From Solirubrobacteraceae bacterium (GTDB lineage: Bacteria > Actinomycetota > Thermoleophilia > Solirubrobacterales > Solirubrobacteraceae), in NCBI GenBank assembly GCA_017882455.1, contig JADGPL010000003.1, forward strand, positions 62,001 to 126,000: a DNA stretch of 64,000 nucleotides. The letters are read 5' to 3'. This document shows, piece after piece, positions 52,006-59,771 of this stretch. Under the pieces are notes generated by a model. It worked only from the letters and a program-made list of their open reading frames with translations. It ran no database searches and was not told where the DNA came from. The position numbers and the translations under genes are program-made. How positions within the stretch are numbered: the first letter of the stretch is position 1; each line of letters opens with the position of its first letter.

Positions 52006-52025
52006 CTGGGAGGGATCCTCCCAGA
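52005..52025. promoter_or_regulatory. Perfect inverted repeat over the esterase ribosome site
   Basis: TCTGGGAGG and CCTCCCAGA are separated by 3 bases. On the minus strand the first arm contains the GGGAGG ribosome site of the esterase and the second arm touches its ATG. It could be a DNA operator in this divergent region, or an RNA hairpin that hides the start site. Confidence 0.55.
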
Positions 52026-52050
52026 CGCGACCTGTGAGAATGCCGGCGCG

Positions 52051-53208
52051 ATGGACTTCGACCTCTCCCGCGAGCACGAGCTGATCCGGCGCACCGTCAG
52101 GGAATTCGCCGAGGGCGAGGTGGCTCCCGTGGCCGAGGAGCTCGACCGCACCAAGTCCTTCCCCTATGAGATCGTCGAGAAGCTGGGGAAGCTCAACCTG
52201 ATGGGGATCCCCTTCCCCGAGGAGTACGGCGGGGGCGGGGGCGACACGCTCGCATACGCGCTGGCGGTCGAGGAGCTCACGCGCGTGGACTCCTCGGTGG
52301 CGATCACGCTGTGCGCCCACACCTCCCTGGGGACCCAGCCGCTCTACCTCTTCGGCAGCGAGGAGCAGAAGCGCGAGTGGATGCCGCGGCTGTGCTCGGG
52401 CGAGCGGCTCGGGGCCTTCGGGCTGACCGAGCCGGAGGCCGGCTCGGATGCGGGCAACACCCGCACCAGGGCGCGCCTGGAGGACGGCGAGTGGGTGATC
52501 GACGGCACCAAGCAGTTCATCACCAACGCCGGCACCGACATCTCGGGGCTGGTGTGCATCACGGCGGTCACGGGCGGGGAGGCAGCCGATCCCGCCCAGC
52601 CCAAGGAGATCTCGAACATCATCGTCCCCAACGGCACCCCCGGCTACGAGCAGGGCGAGCCGTACCGCAAGATGGGCTGGAACGCCTCGGACACGCGACC
52701 GCTGAGCTTCAGTGACTGCCGTGTGCCCGAGGAGAACCTGCTCGGCCCCCGGGGCGCCGGCTTCAAGCAGTTCCTGCACATCCTCGACATCGGGCGCATC
52801 GGTGTGGCGGCGATGGGCGTGGGGCTGGCCCAGGGCGCGCTCGACGAGGCGCTGAAGTACGCCAAGGAGCGCCGTGCCTTCGGCAAGCCGATCTCGAAGT
52901 TCCAGGCGATCCAGGGCAAGCTCGCCGACATGTCAACCGAGATCGCCGCCGCGCGCCTGCTGGTCTACAAGGCCGCCCGCGAGAAGGACGCGGGGCGCAA
53001 CTTCACCCTGACGGCGGCCCAGGCCAAGCTCAAGACGGGTCGGCTGGCGGTGCGCTGCGCCGAGGAGGCCGTGCAGATACACGGCGGCTACGGCTTCATC
53101 GAGGAGTACCCCGTGTGCCGCTTCTACCGCGACGCCAAGATCCTCACGATCGGCGAGGGCACCGACGAGGTGCAGCAGATGGTGATCGCCCGCGCGCTGG
53201 GCGCGTGA
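52051..53208 (+). CDS. Acyl-CoA dehydrogenase
   Basis: This 385-residue FAD enzyme introduces the alpha-beta double bond in acyl-CoAs. It contains LGAFGLTEPEAGSDAGNTRT (substrate/FAD contact) and KQFITNAGTDISGLVCITAV. The C-terminal signature is QIHGGYGFIEEYPVCRFYRD, and the catalytic glutamate is expected in GEGTDEVQQMVIARAL, i.e. the short/branched-chain type. Electrons would pass to EtfAB and ETF-QO encoded nearby. It is divergent from the esterase, with 45 bases between starts. Confidence 0.95.
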   Translation: MDFDLSREHELIRRTVREFAEGEVAPVAEELDRTKSFPYEIVEKLGKLNLMGIPFPEEYGGGGGDTLAYALAVEELTRVDSSVAITLCAHTSLGTQPLYLFGSEEQKREWMPRLCSGERLGAFGLTEPEAGSDAGNTRTRARLEDGEWVIDGTKQFITNAGTDISGLVCITAVTGGEAADPAQPKEISNIIVPNGTPGYEQGEPYRKMGWNASDTRPLSFSDCRVPEENLLGPRGAGFKQFLHILDIGRIGVAAMGVGLAQGALDEALKYAKERRAFGKPISKFQAIQGKLADMSTEIAAARLLVYKAAREKDAGRNFTLTAAQAKLKTGRLAVRCAEEAVQIHGGYGFIEEYPVCRFYRDAKILTIGEGTDEVQQMVIARALGA

Positions 53209-53240
53209 AGACTGAGGACGGCGTGACGAGCCGCATCTAG

Positions 53241-53274
53241 TACGCACACTTGCGTTACGTGGCTTTGCGTATGG
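53241..53274. repeat. Left flanking repeat of the AAA ATPase gene
   Basis: The segment contains TACGCA, TGCGTTACGT and TTGCGTA in register with the right repeat at 54442-54475; 26 of 33 aligned positions agree without gaps (acgca-xxxx-TGCGTTACG). It ends 19 bases before the TAGAAT -10 box, so it covers the -35 region. Confidence 0.7.
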
Positions 53275-53293
53275 ATTTCAATGCATGGCAGCG

Positions 53294-53299
53294 TAGAAT
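53294..53299 (+). promoter_or_regulatory. -10 box of the AAA ATPase gene
   Basis: TAGAAT is followed by six bases (AAAGGG) and then the ATG at 53306. Transcription would begin at or next to the ATG, giving a leaderless mRNA. Confidence 0.6.
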
Positions 53300-53305
53300 A
53301 AAGGG

Positions 53306-54451
53306 ATGGCCCCAGAGACGCACACCAATCCCTTCCGGTATGGAGCGCTGGCCCTCGACGACGCCTTCACGGACCGCGAAGGCGAGGTCGTCGAACTGAC
53401 CGACGACGCGCTCAACGGCCAGGACGTCGTCCTGTTCGCTCCGCGGCGCTTCGGCAAGTCCTCGCTGATGTGGAGGGTCTCCCAGGATCTCATCGCGCGG
53501 CGGGCACTCGTGGCCCACGTCAACCTCATGACCACCCCCACCGTCACCAGGCTCGCGGAGAAGCTCGCCCGGACCGTCTATGACGACATCGCCTCGCCGC
53601 TGTTCCGCGCCAAGGAGCGGCTGAGCATCTTCCAGGGACTGCGTGTGCGCCCGCTCGTCACCGTCAACCCCGACGACGGCTCGCTGAGCTTCAGCTTCGA
53701 CGCCGCCCCTCGACCGGAGGACATCGGAGCAACATTGGAGCGGCTGTTGGAGCTTCCCGGACAGCTGGCGGGGGAACGCAAGCGCCCGGTGGTCCTGATC
53801 CTCGACGAGTTTCAGGAGGTGGTGGAGATCGATGCGGGCCTGCCCCGCCTGATGCGCTCGGTCTTCCAGGAGCAGCCCGAGGTGGCCCATATGTATCTGG
53901 GCAGCAAGCGCCACATGATGCAACGCATCTTCAACGACGAGAACGAGCCGTTCTGGCGCAGCGCCAAGCAGGTCGAGCTGGGCGTGATCGGCGAGGAGCC
54001 CTTCGGCCACTACATCGAGCAGCAGTTCGCTCGCACGAGCAGGGGGATCGAGGAAACGGCCGTCGAGGCGATCCTGGCGGTCACCGGGGGACACCCATAC
54101 GCGACCCAGGAGCTCTGCTACTTCCTATGGCAGGACACGCCGGCTGGGAGCATCGCGAACGTCGAGGGAGTGTCGGATGCGCTGGCGGGGGTGCTCAACT
54201 CCGAGCACGCGCACTTCAGCCTCGTTTGGGAGGGCGCCTCGGCTCACCAGCGCGTGCTGCTCAGGGCGCTGGCCGAAGAGCCCGGGCATCCACTGGCAGC
54301 GGACTACCGCCGCCGCCACGGCCTGCCGGCGGCATCCAGCACGCAACGGGCACTCCAGGCTCTGGAGCGGGCCGAAGTCGTTGGTCGGAACGCCGGGCGA
54401 GCCTGGATCACGGAGCCGTTCCTCGCGCAGTGGCTGCTCGATAACGCATAG
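53306..54451 (+). CDS. STAND/archaeal-type AAA ATPase
   Basis: This 381-residue P-loop ATPase belongs to the archaeal ATPase (PF01637-like) group. Walker A is FAPRRFGKSSL (Gly50-Lys51-Ser52), Walker B is VVLILDEFQEV (Asp167-Glu168), and MYLGSKRHMMQRIF is the sensor-like segment. GGHPYATQELCYFLW is the typical C-terminal sensor motif. A winged-helix-like domain follows at about 310-380. Function is unknown; relatives occur in mobile and defence contexts. Related palindromic repeats lie at both ends of the gene, and the right one overlaps the stop codon. Confidence 0.85.
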   Translation: MAPETHTNPFRYGALALDDAFTDREGEVVELTDDALNGQDVVLFAPRRFGKSSLMWRVSQDLIARRALVAHVNLMTTPTVTRLAEKLARTVYDDIASPLFRAKERLSIFQGLRVRPLVTVNPDDGSLSFSFDAAPRPEDIGATLERLLELPGQLAGERKRPVVLILDEFQEVVEIDAGLPRLMRSVFQEQPEVAHMYLGSKRHMMQRIFNDENEPFWRSAKQVELGVIGEEPFGHYIEQQFARTSRGIEETAVEAILAVTGGHPYATQELCYFLWQDTPAGSIANVEGVSDALAGVLNSEHAHFSLVWEGASAHQRVLLRALAEEPGHPLAADYRRRHGLPAASSTQRALQALERAEVVGRNAGRAWITEPFLAQWLLDNA

Positions 54452-54478
54452 TTGCGTTACGCAGCTATGCGTAACGCA
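54442..54478. repeat. Right flanking repeat of the AAA ATPase gene
   Basis: TGCGTTACGCA (54453-54463) and TGCGTAACGCA (54468-54478) form an 11-bp perfect inverted repeat with a GCTA spacer. TAACGCA precedes it and overlaps the last codon. It is a better-formed version of the left repeat, in the same orientation. As RNA it could also act as a strong 3' hairpin. Confidence 0.8.
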
Positions 54479-54483
54479 CTGTC

Positions 54484-54936
54484 TCAGCGCGGCTCGAGCA
54501 CCACGAGCGGGATCTCGCGCTCGGTGCGCCGACGATAGCTTTCATAGCCACCGTAGACGCCGACCATCAACTGCCACAGGCGGTCGCGCTCCTCGCCCTC
54601 GGCGACCCGCGCGCGCACTCTGCGGCGCTGCGAGCCCACCTGGACGGTCGTGTCGGGGTTGGCGCGAAGGTTGTGAAACCAGGCTGGGTTCTTGGGATAG
54701 CCGCCCTTCGACGCCACCAGGATCAGGTTCTCGCCGTCGACGCCGTAGACGAGCGGACTCGTACGCCTTGCGCCAGTCCTGGCGCCGACGTGGTCGAGCA
54801 GCAGCGCCGGCGGCGCGCCGGGAAAGCGGTGGCCGATCACGCCATGGCTGGCGCGGTAGACGGCGGTATGGCCGGCCATCGCCCGCCGCAAGAGCGGCCA
54901 GTTGCGATCGGCCAGGCTGAGATAGTCGACCGCCAT
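54484..54936 (-). CDS. Deazaflavin (F420)-dependent nitroreductase-family protein, second copy
   Basis: This 150-residue Ddn-like protein has HVGARTGARRTSPLVYGVDG, LILVASKGGYPKNPAWFHNL and ANPDTTVQVGSQRRRVRAR, the core of the F420-binding split barrel. It ends IPLVVLEPR. The substrate is unknown. Its ATG (54936) is only one base away from the divergent GTG start of the hydroxylase gene, so one or both real starts could be internal. Confidence 0.87.
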   Translation of the reverse strand: MAVDYLSLADRNWPLLRRAMAGHTAVYRASHGVIGHRFPGAPPALLLDHVGARTGARRTSPLVYGVDGENLILVASKGGYPKNPAWFHNLRANPDTTVQVGSQRRRVRARVAEGEERDRLWQLMVGVYGGYESYRRRTEREIPLVVLEPR

Positions 54937-54937
54937 C

Positions 54938-55732
54938 GTGGGCGGGAGCGTATCCGAGTTAACATCTCTGGCGGTGTCGAAGACGATCGCCGATATCGAA
55001 GCGCTCGCCGCGCCCGATGGAGCTGACCCCCTCACCGCCCCCTCCGAGGCGGTCCCGCCGCGCCGCGCCAAGGGCCCCGTCACGCTCGGTGACTGCGCGC
55101 GGGTCTTCCTGCGTCAGCCTTCCCCGCCGTACCTCCTCGGCGCGGTTGTGCTCGTGCTGGGGCTGCGCATCGCTCAGGGCTCGTGGAGCTGGCGCGACCT
55201 TGTGATGGTGGCCGGGCTGATCGCCGTGACGCCGTTCGTGGAGTGGACGATCCACGTCTACCTGCTGCACTCCAGGCCGTTCGCCCTGCTCGGGCGCAGG
55301 GTGGAGGTGTTGACCGCACGCGAGCACCGGGCGCACCACGAAGCCCCCCGGGTGCTCGGGGGCGTGCTGATCCCCGTCTACGGGGTGCTCGTGTTCCTGG
55401 CGATGATCGCCCTGACCAACTGGGCGCTGTCGTTCCCGATCGCCCTGGTGCTGGGCGGTCCCCGGCTGGCCTGGGCGAGCAGCGGCGCGGTGGCAAGCTT
55501 CGCGATTCTCGCCGCATACGAGTGGACGCACTTCCTGATCCACACGCCGTACCGGCCGAGGCGGCTCTACTTCAGGGCCATCTGGCGCAACCACCGCCTG
55601 CACCACTTCAAGAACGAGCGCTACTGGTTCGGCGTGACCTCGACGATCGGCGACCGCGTGATCGGCACGCTGCCCGATCAGCGCACCGTCTCCCGCTCGC
55701 CCACGGCGCGCTCGCTGCACGCCGAGCGCTGA
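54938..55732 (+). CDS. Fatty acid hydroxylase/sterol desaturase-family membrane protein
   Basis: This roughly 264-residue protein has the di-iron histidine boxes HVYLLH, EHRAHHEAPR, HFLIHTPY and NHRLHHFKNERYWFG, embedded in about four hydrophobic helices. Such enzymes hydroxylate lipids or carotenoids (compare beta-carotene hydroxylase-like members). GTG 54938 gives the longest frame; GTG 54974 (VSKTIADIEALAAPD) avoids abutting the divergent start and may be the true one. It converges on meaB with one base between stops. Confidence 0.85.
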   Translation: MGGSVSELTSLAVSKTIADIEALAAPDGADPLTAPSEAVPPRRAKGPVTLGDCARVFLRQPSPPYLLGAVVLVLGLRIAQGSWSWRDLVMVAGLIAVTPFVEWTIHVYLLHSRPFALLGRRVEVLTAREHRAHHEAPRVLGGVLIPVYGVLVFLAMIALTNWALSFPIALVLGGPRLAWASSGAVASFAILAAYEWTHFLIHTPYRPRRLYFRAIWRNHRLHHFKNERYWFGVTSTIGDRVIGTLPDQRTVSRSPTARSLHAER

Positions 55733-55733
55733 G

Positions 55734-56720
55734 CTACTCGACGGGCTGCTCGACCCCGGCCGCCCGCTCCAGCAGCGTGGCTGCCGCGCTCGCCGGATCG
55801 AGCCTGCGCTCGACCACCTCGTCGAGCAGGTGCTGGAACTCGGAGTCCTCGCGCAGTTCCTCCTCCAGGCGCCTGCGCATGCGCGCAGTGGCAATGGCGA
55901 GCACCTCGTTGCGCAGGTTGCGCCTGCGCCGCTCAGACAGCTGGCCCTTGCTGAGGATGTGGGCGCGGTGCTCGTCGAGAGCGCTCACCAACTCCTCGAT
56001 CCCGCGCCCGTGGGTGGCCTCGGTCTTGATGATCGGCACCCGCCAGCTCCCGCGCACCTCCTCGGGCGAGCGGTCGAGATTGGCGAGCGAGAGCACGCCG
56101 CGGATCTCGCGGACCATCGTGTCGGTGAGAGGGTGCTCGGCCTTGTTGATGACGATCACGTCGGGGATCTCCATCACGCCGGCCTTCAGCGCCTGGATCG
56201 AGTCGCCCGAGCCGGGCATCAGCACCAGCACGATCGTGTCGGCGTGGTCGATGATGTCGATCTCGGCCTGCCCCACCCCGACGGTCTCCACGAACACGTC
56301 CTGGCGTCCGGCTGCGTCGAGCAGCAGCGCCGCCTGCAGCGCCGCCTCGGAGAGGCCCCCAAGGGCTCCGCGGTTGGCCATCGAGCGGATGAAGACGCCC
56401 TGGTCGAGAAAGTGCTCGGAGAGGCGGATGCGGTCGCCGAGCAGGGCGCCGTGCGTGAAGGGCGAGGAGGGGTCGATCGAGAGCACGCCCACGGTGCGCC
56501 CGGCCGCGCGCCGCGCCTTGGTGAGGGCGCCGATCAGCGTGGACTTGCCCACGCCGGGAGGTCCCGTGAAGCCGACCACCTCGGCCTTGCCAGTGTGGGG
56601 ATAGATCTCGCGCACCAGCTCCCAGCCCTCGGGGCGATCATCCTCGACGAGCGTGATGGCACGGGCCAGCGCGCGGCGATCGCCGTTGAGCAGACGCTGG
56701 GCGAGGGAGGTCTCGGTCAT
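55734..56720 (-). CDS. meaB: Methylmalonyl-CoA mutase-associated GTPase MeaB (ArgK)
   Basis: This 328-residue G3E-family GTPase protects and reloads the B12 mutase. The P-loop is TGPPGVGKSTLIGAL, followed by LSIDPSSPFTHGALLGDRIR and FVETVGVGQAEIDI, and VINKAEHPL provides the guanine-binding NKxE/D variant. The C-terminal dimerisation arm contains RRRNLRNEVLAIATARM. I use ATG 56720 (MTETSLAQRLL); ATG 56735 is possible. Its client subunit is encoded at 46883-47314. Confidence 0.95.
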   Translation of the reverse strand: MTETSLAQRLLNGDRRALARAITLVEDDRPEGWELVREIYPHTGKAEVVGFTGPPGVGKSTLIGALTKARRAAGRTVGVLSIDPSSPFTHGALLGDRIRLSEHFLDQGVFIRSMANRGALGGLSEAALQAALLLDAAGRQDVFVETVGVGQAEIDIIDHADTIVLVLMPGSGDSIQALKAGVMEIPDVIVINKAEHPLTDTMVREIRGVLSLANLDRSPEEVRGSWRVPIIKTEATHGRGIEELVSALDEHRAHILSKGQLSERRRRNLRNEVLAIATARMRRRLEEELREDSEFQHLLDEVVERRLDPASAAATLLERAAGVEQPVE

Positions 56721-56792
56721 GGCGCGCGCAATCATCGCAGGGGGCGTCTCGCGTGCCGGCCCACCCGGCCGTCCCCTACGATTCAACGAGCG

Positions 56793-57482
56793 ATGGAGCT
56801 CGTTGCCGAACCGACCGTCGAGGCCCCGGAGGGACAGGGCATTGCCGCCGCGCGCCGCGCGCCTGCGCCGCTGCGCGGAGGCCCCCTGGCGCTGTTGCGC
56901 TTCATGCGCGCCAACAACATGATCAGCCGCGACTACGGGGTGCTGCTGGCGCGCTGGCTGCTCTTGAAGCTCCGCTACGGCCGCCGTCTGCAGACCGACG
57001 GCATCTGCTTCATCTGCCCGAAAGTGAAGCTTGAGATCGGCCGTGGTGCCACGCTGCGAATCGGACGCTGGGCGTGGATCGGGCACGCCAGCAAGATCCG
57101 CGTGCACGAGGGCGAGGTGAGCATCGGAGCCAAGACCGTGATCGGCCAGGAGTGCACGATCTCGGCCTTCCAGCACGTGTCGATCGGGCGTGAGTGCATC
57201 ATCGCCGACCGAGTCATGCTGATCGACTTCGACCATGGCGCGACCGAGGTCGAGCGCCCGATCCGCCTGCAGGGGATCTACAAGCGCGACGTGCGCGTCG
57301 GGCACAACGTGTGGATGGGCTACGGAGCATGCGTGCTGCGCGGCGTGAGCATCGGCGACAACGCGATCGTGGGGACCAGCGCGGTGGTCACCAAGGAGGT
57401 GCCCGCCAACGCCGTCGTGGCGGGCTCACCAGCGAGCGTGATCAGGATGCGCGACGCTCCAACGACGATGCGCTGGGAGTAA
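56793..57482 (+). CDS. Left-handed beta-helix acyltransferase
   Basis: This 229-residue protein has hexapeptide repeats from about residue 75 to 205 (ATLRIGRWAWIGHASKIRV, EVSIGAKTVIGQECTISAF, and NAIVGTSAVVTKEVPANAVV). It ends with the sugar O-acetyltransferase tail VVAGSPASVIRMRD. The catalytic His is probably in IDFDHGATEVERPI. It likely acetylates a sugar or glycolipid. It lies next to the GH57 gene, converging with it with only 3 bases between stops. Confidence 0.87.
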   Translation: MELVAEPTVEAPEGQGIAAARRAPAPLRGGPLALLRFMRANNMISRDYGVLLARWLLLKLRYGRRLQTDGICFICPKVKLEIGRGATLRIGRWAWIGHASKIRVHEGEVSIGAKTVIGQECTISAFQHVSIGRECIIADRVMLIDFDHGATEVERPIRLQGIYKRDVRVGHNVWMGYGACVLRGVSIGDNAIVGTSAVVTKEVPANAVVAGSPASVIRMRDAPTTMRWE

Positions 57483-57485
57483 GGC

Positions 57486-58925
57486 TCAGATCGCCAGCAG
57501 CGAGGCGCGGTCGACGTCGACCGCGAGGTTGCGAAGCCCACTCGGGTCCTCCGGCGAGTCCTGCTGGAGCGCCTGGGCGAGCGCGCGGCGATGCCCCTCG
57601 AAGCGCTCCAGGGCGTAGGGAGCGGCGATTCCCCTGTAGCTCATGAAGGCCCAGTCGCTGGCCTGCAGCGCGAGCAGCTCGCGCACGGCGGTGGTGCTCG
57701 CGCGCTCGGCGGCGGCGAGCACCACCAGCTCGGCCGCGCGCGTGGCGAAGGCGATCTCCGCCACCGCCGGCGCTGACCAGGTCGAGAGATCGCCGTGCAG
57801 TCCCCAGCTGCTGACGGGCCACTCGCGCCCGCTTGCGACCTCGCGGGCGACGACCGGCTCGCAGCGCTCCAGCGCGTCGTCGAGGCGCACCAGCTCGAGC
57901 CCCTGGCGCGTGGACTCCTCCACGACCGCCGCCAGCCAGGCCACGCCCTCATACCACCAGTGGCCGAGCAGCTCGGTGTCCAGCGCACACACGAGGAGGC
58001 CTCCCCCCTCGCTGCGCGCGTCGCGCAGTCGGGCGACGGTGCGGGCGACGAAGTCCCGTGCGTGCTCGCGCGCACGGGCCAGCGCCTCGGTGGGGTCGTA
58101 GGCCTCGCCACGGTTGTTCCAGGGGTTGTGGTGGTGGACGGTGTGATGGTGGTAGTCGCGGTAGGCCCCGTCGGCCGGATAGCCCTGATCGCTCCATACC
58201 AGCGACATCGTGGCGCGGTCGATCGGGACGAGCAGAAAGCCGGCGTCCGTGGCGATCGGGCGCAGCTGCTCGGGCGCACCCAATCCGAACATGTCCGTGA
58301 GCTCGACGCATACGGCGCTCACCCCCGCGTCCTCCAGGGCACGGTCGAGCCACGGCGCGTAGGCGCACTCCGGCAGCCAGAAGCCTCCGCGCCAGCCCTC
58401 GCCGAAGCGGCGCCTATGCGACTGCACACCGCTGTGCACCTGCGCATGCACGCCGGCGTCGCTCGCGAGCAGCGGCAGCACCGCGTGTGTGGCCGAGGAG
58501 GTCCACTGTGCGTGAGGGGCCAGCGAGGCGAGCAGATCGCCCCCGCGCGCGCCCAGGCCCTCGAGCGCGGCCTGGTAATCCCCCCAGGATCGATCGATCT
58601 CGCGGGCCAGGACATCGAAGCCGCCGGCGCGCAGGCCGGTGGCGTCCTGCCGATGGGTTTCGCGGCGAACCTCGCTCACGAACGAGGTGAAACGCTCGGC
58701 GATGCCGGGGGCCTCGAGCTGATCGCACAGCACCGGGGTCAGCGACAGCGTGAGCGGCGCGCCCGCGTCGAGCAGCTCGAGCAGCGGAAGATAGGAGCCC
58801 ACGATCGCCTCCCACAGCCACTCCTCGCCGAAGGGCCAAGTCCCGAAGCCCTCCACGTAGGGCATGTGTGTGTGCAGGACGATCGCAAGCGCACCGCGGT
58901 CGCGGCCGGCGCTCACGGCCGGCAC
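57486..58925 (-). CDS. Glycoside hydrolase family 57 protein (alpha-glucan branching enzyme-like)
   Basis: This 479-residue protein has the GH57 motifs in order: IVLHTHMPYV (His18, His20), the nucleophile Glu186 in GFWLPECAYAP, and the acid Asp316 in LLVCALDTELLGHWW. A C-terminal DUF1957-like helical region follows (SDWAFMSYRGIAAPYA). This layout is that of alpha-1,4-glucan branching enzymes, including the mycobacterial Rv3031 type. It overlaps the upstream methyltransferase gene by 13 bases, as Rv3031 is linked to Rv3030. A role in a methylated glucan is inference. Confidence 0.9.
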   Translation of the reverse strand: MPAVSAGRDRGALAIVLHTHMPYVEGFGTWPFGEEWLWEAIVGSYLPLLELLDAGAPLTLSLTPVLCDQLEAPGIAERFTSFVSEVRRETHRQDATGLRAGGFDVLAREIDRSWGDYQAALEGLGARGGDLLASLAPHAQWTSSATHAVLPLLASDAGVHAQVHSGVQSHRRRFGEGWRGGFWLPECAYAPWLDRALEDAGVSAVCVELTDMFGLGAPEQLRPIATDAGFLLVPIDRATMSLVWSDQGYPADGAYRDYHHHTVHHHNPWNNRGEAYDPTEALARAREHARDFVARTVARLRDARSEGGGLLVCALDTELLGHWWYEGVAWLAAVVEESTRQGLELVRLDDALERCEPVVAREVASGREWPVSSWGLHGDLSTWSAPAVAEIAFATRAAELVVLAAAERASTTAVRELLALQASDWAFMSYRGIAAPYALERFEGHRRALAQALQQDSPEDPSGLRNLAVDVDRASLLAI

Positions 58926-59695
58926 ACCGCGATGAAGTCCAGAGCCTTCTCGAGGTCGGCCTCGCCGGCGCGCCGCAGCTGAAAGTCACGCACTTCGATC
59001 GCGGGCGTGAACCAGCCGTAGAAGCGCCGCGTCACGCCCAGCAGCGGGTGCAGCCGATCCCAGCCGAGCCGCAGCGCAAGCTCGTGGACGCGCAGCTTGC
59101 GCGCGTGGAAGAGCCCGTAGATCTCCACGCTCCCGAAATGCTCACGGCAGAGGGTCTCGAACTCGCCCAGGCGATACTCGTGGACGTGCCAGGGGTTGCC
59201 CGACCTCGAGGCTCCCTTCGGCGCGAGCGTGAGCACGTTGGGAGTCGAGACGTAGAGGACCCCCGCCACTCCCACCAGCGAGCGGAAATGGTCGAGCACG
59301 GCGCCCGGCTGCTCGAGGTGCTCGATCGTCTGCAGGAACACGACCGCGTCGGCCTCCTCGGAGAAGCCGTCGACGAGATCGCGCACGAAGCGCAGGTTGG
59401 GCCGCCGGTAGCGCAGGCGCGCGTGCTCGTGGGCCTCGGGATTGGCGTCGACGCCCACGGCGGACGCGGCGCGGCGCGCGAGGACGTCGGTGCCGTAGCC
59501 CTCGCCGCAGGCCATGTCGATCACGCGCATGCCGGCCAGTCGCGCGGCGATCCACTCGTAGACCACGAGGTGGCGGCGGTACCAGTAGTTCTCCTCGGGC
59601 ACGTCCGGGAGCGTCCGCTCGCCCGTGAGCGCCAGGGGCGGCACGCCCTCCGGCTGGTCTCGCTGCTGGAACACGGTCGCAGGGGTTGGCGTCAA
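58913..59695 (-). CDS. Class I SAM-dependent methyltransferase linked to GH57
   Basis: The roughly 260-residue core has VIDMACGEGYGTDVLARRA (motif I) and SAVGVDANPE. AVVFLQTIEHLEQPGAVLDH resembles motif IV. The C-terminal part (GWFTPAIEVRDFQLRRAG) is distinctive and fits sugar methyltransferases. The start is uncertain: TTG 59695, GTG 59674, or the longer frame to 59815, which would overlap the divergent methyltransferase. Its 13-base overlap with GH57 shows co-expression; it may methylate the glucan made by that enzyme. Confidence 0.85.
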   Translation of the reverse strand: MTPTPATVFQQRDQPEGVPPLALTGERTLPDVPEENYWYRRHLVVYEWIAARLAGMRVIDMACGEGYGTDVLARRAASAVGVDANPEAHEHARLRYRRPNLRFVRDLVDGFSEEADAVVFLQTIEHLEQPGAVLDHFRSLVGVAGVLYVSTPNVLTLAPKGASRSGNPWHVHEYRLGEFETLCREHFGSVEIYGLFHARKLRVHELALRLGWDRLHPLLGVTRRFYGWFTPAIEVRDFQLRRAGEADLEKALDFIAVCRP

Positions 59696-59771
59696 GAGAT
59701 AGCTCCGGGCGAGACGATCATGCCTGGGGTAGGAGGCGGGAGCACGGCGCGCGAGTATATGGTGCCGCCCC

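Noticed and set aside
50398-52050. Long plus-strand frame leading into the acyl-CoA dehydrogenase
   Set aside because: It is a shifted frame of the aminopeptidase and the complement of the esterase; Arg/Gly-rich without motifs. The dehydrogenase begins at 52051.
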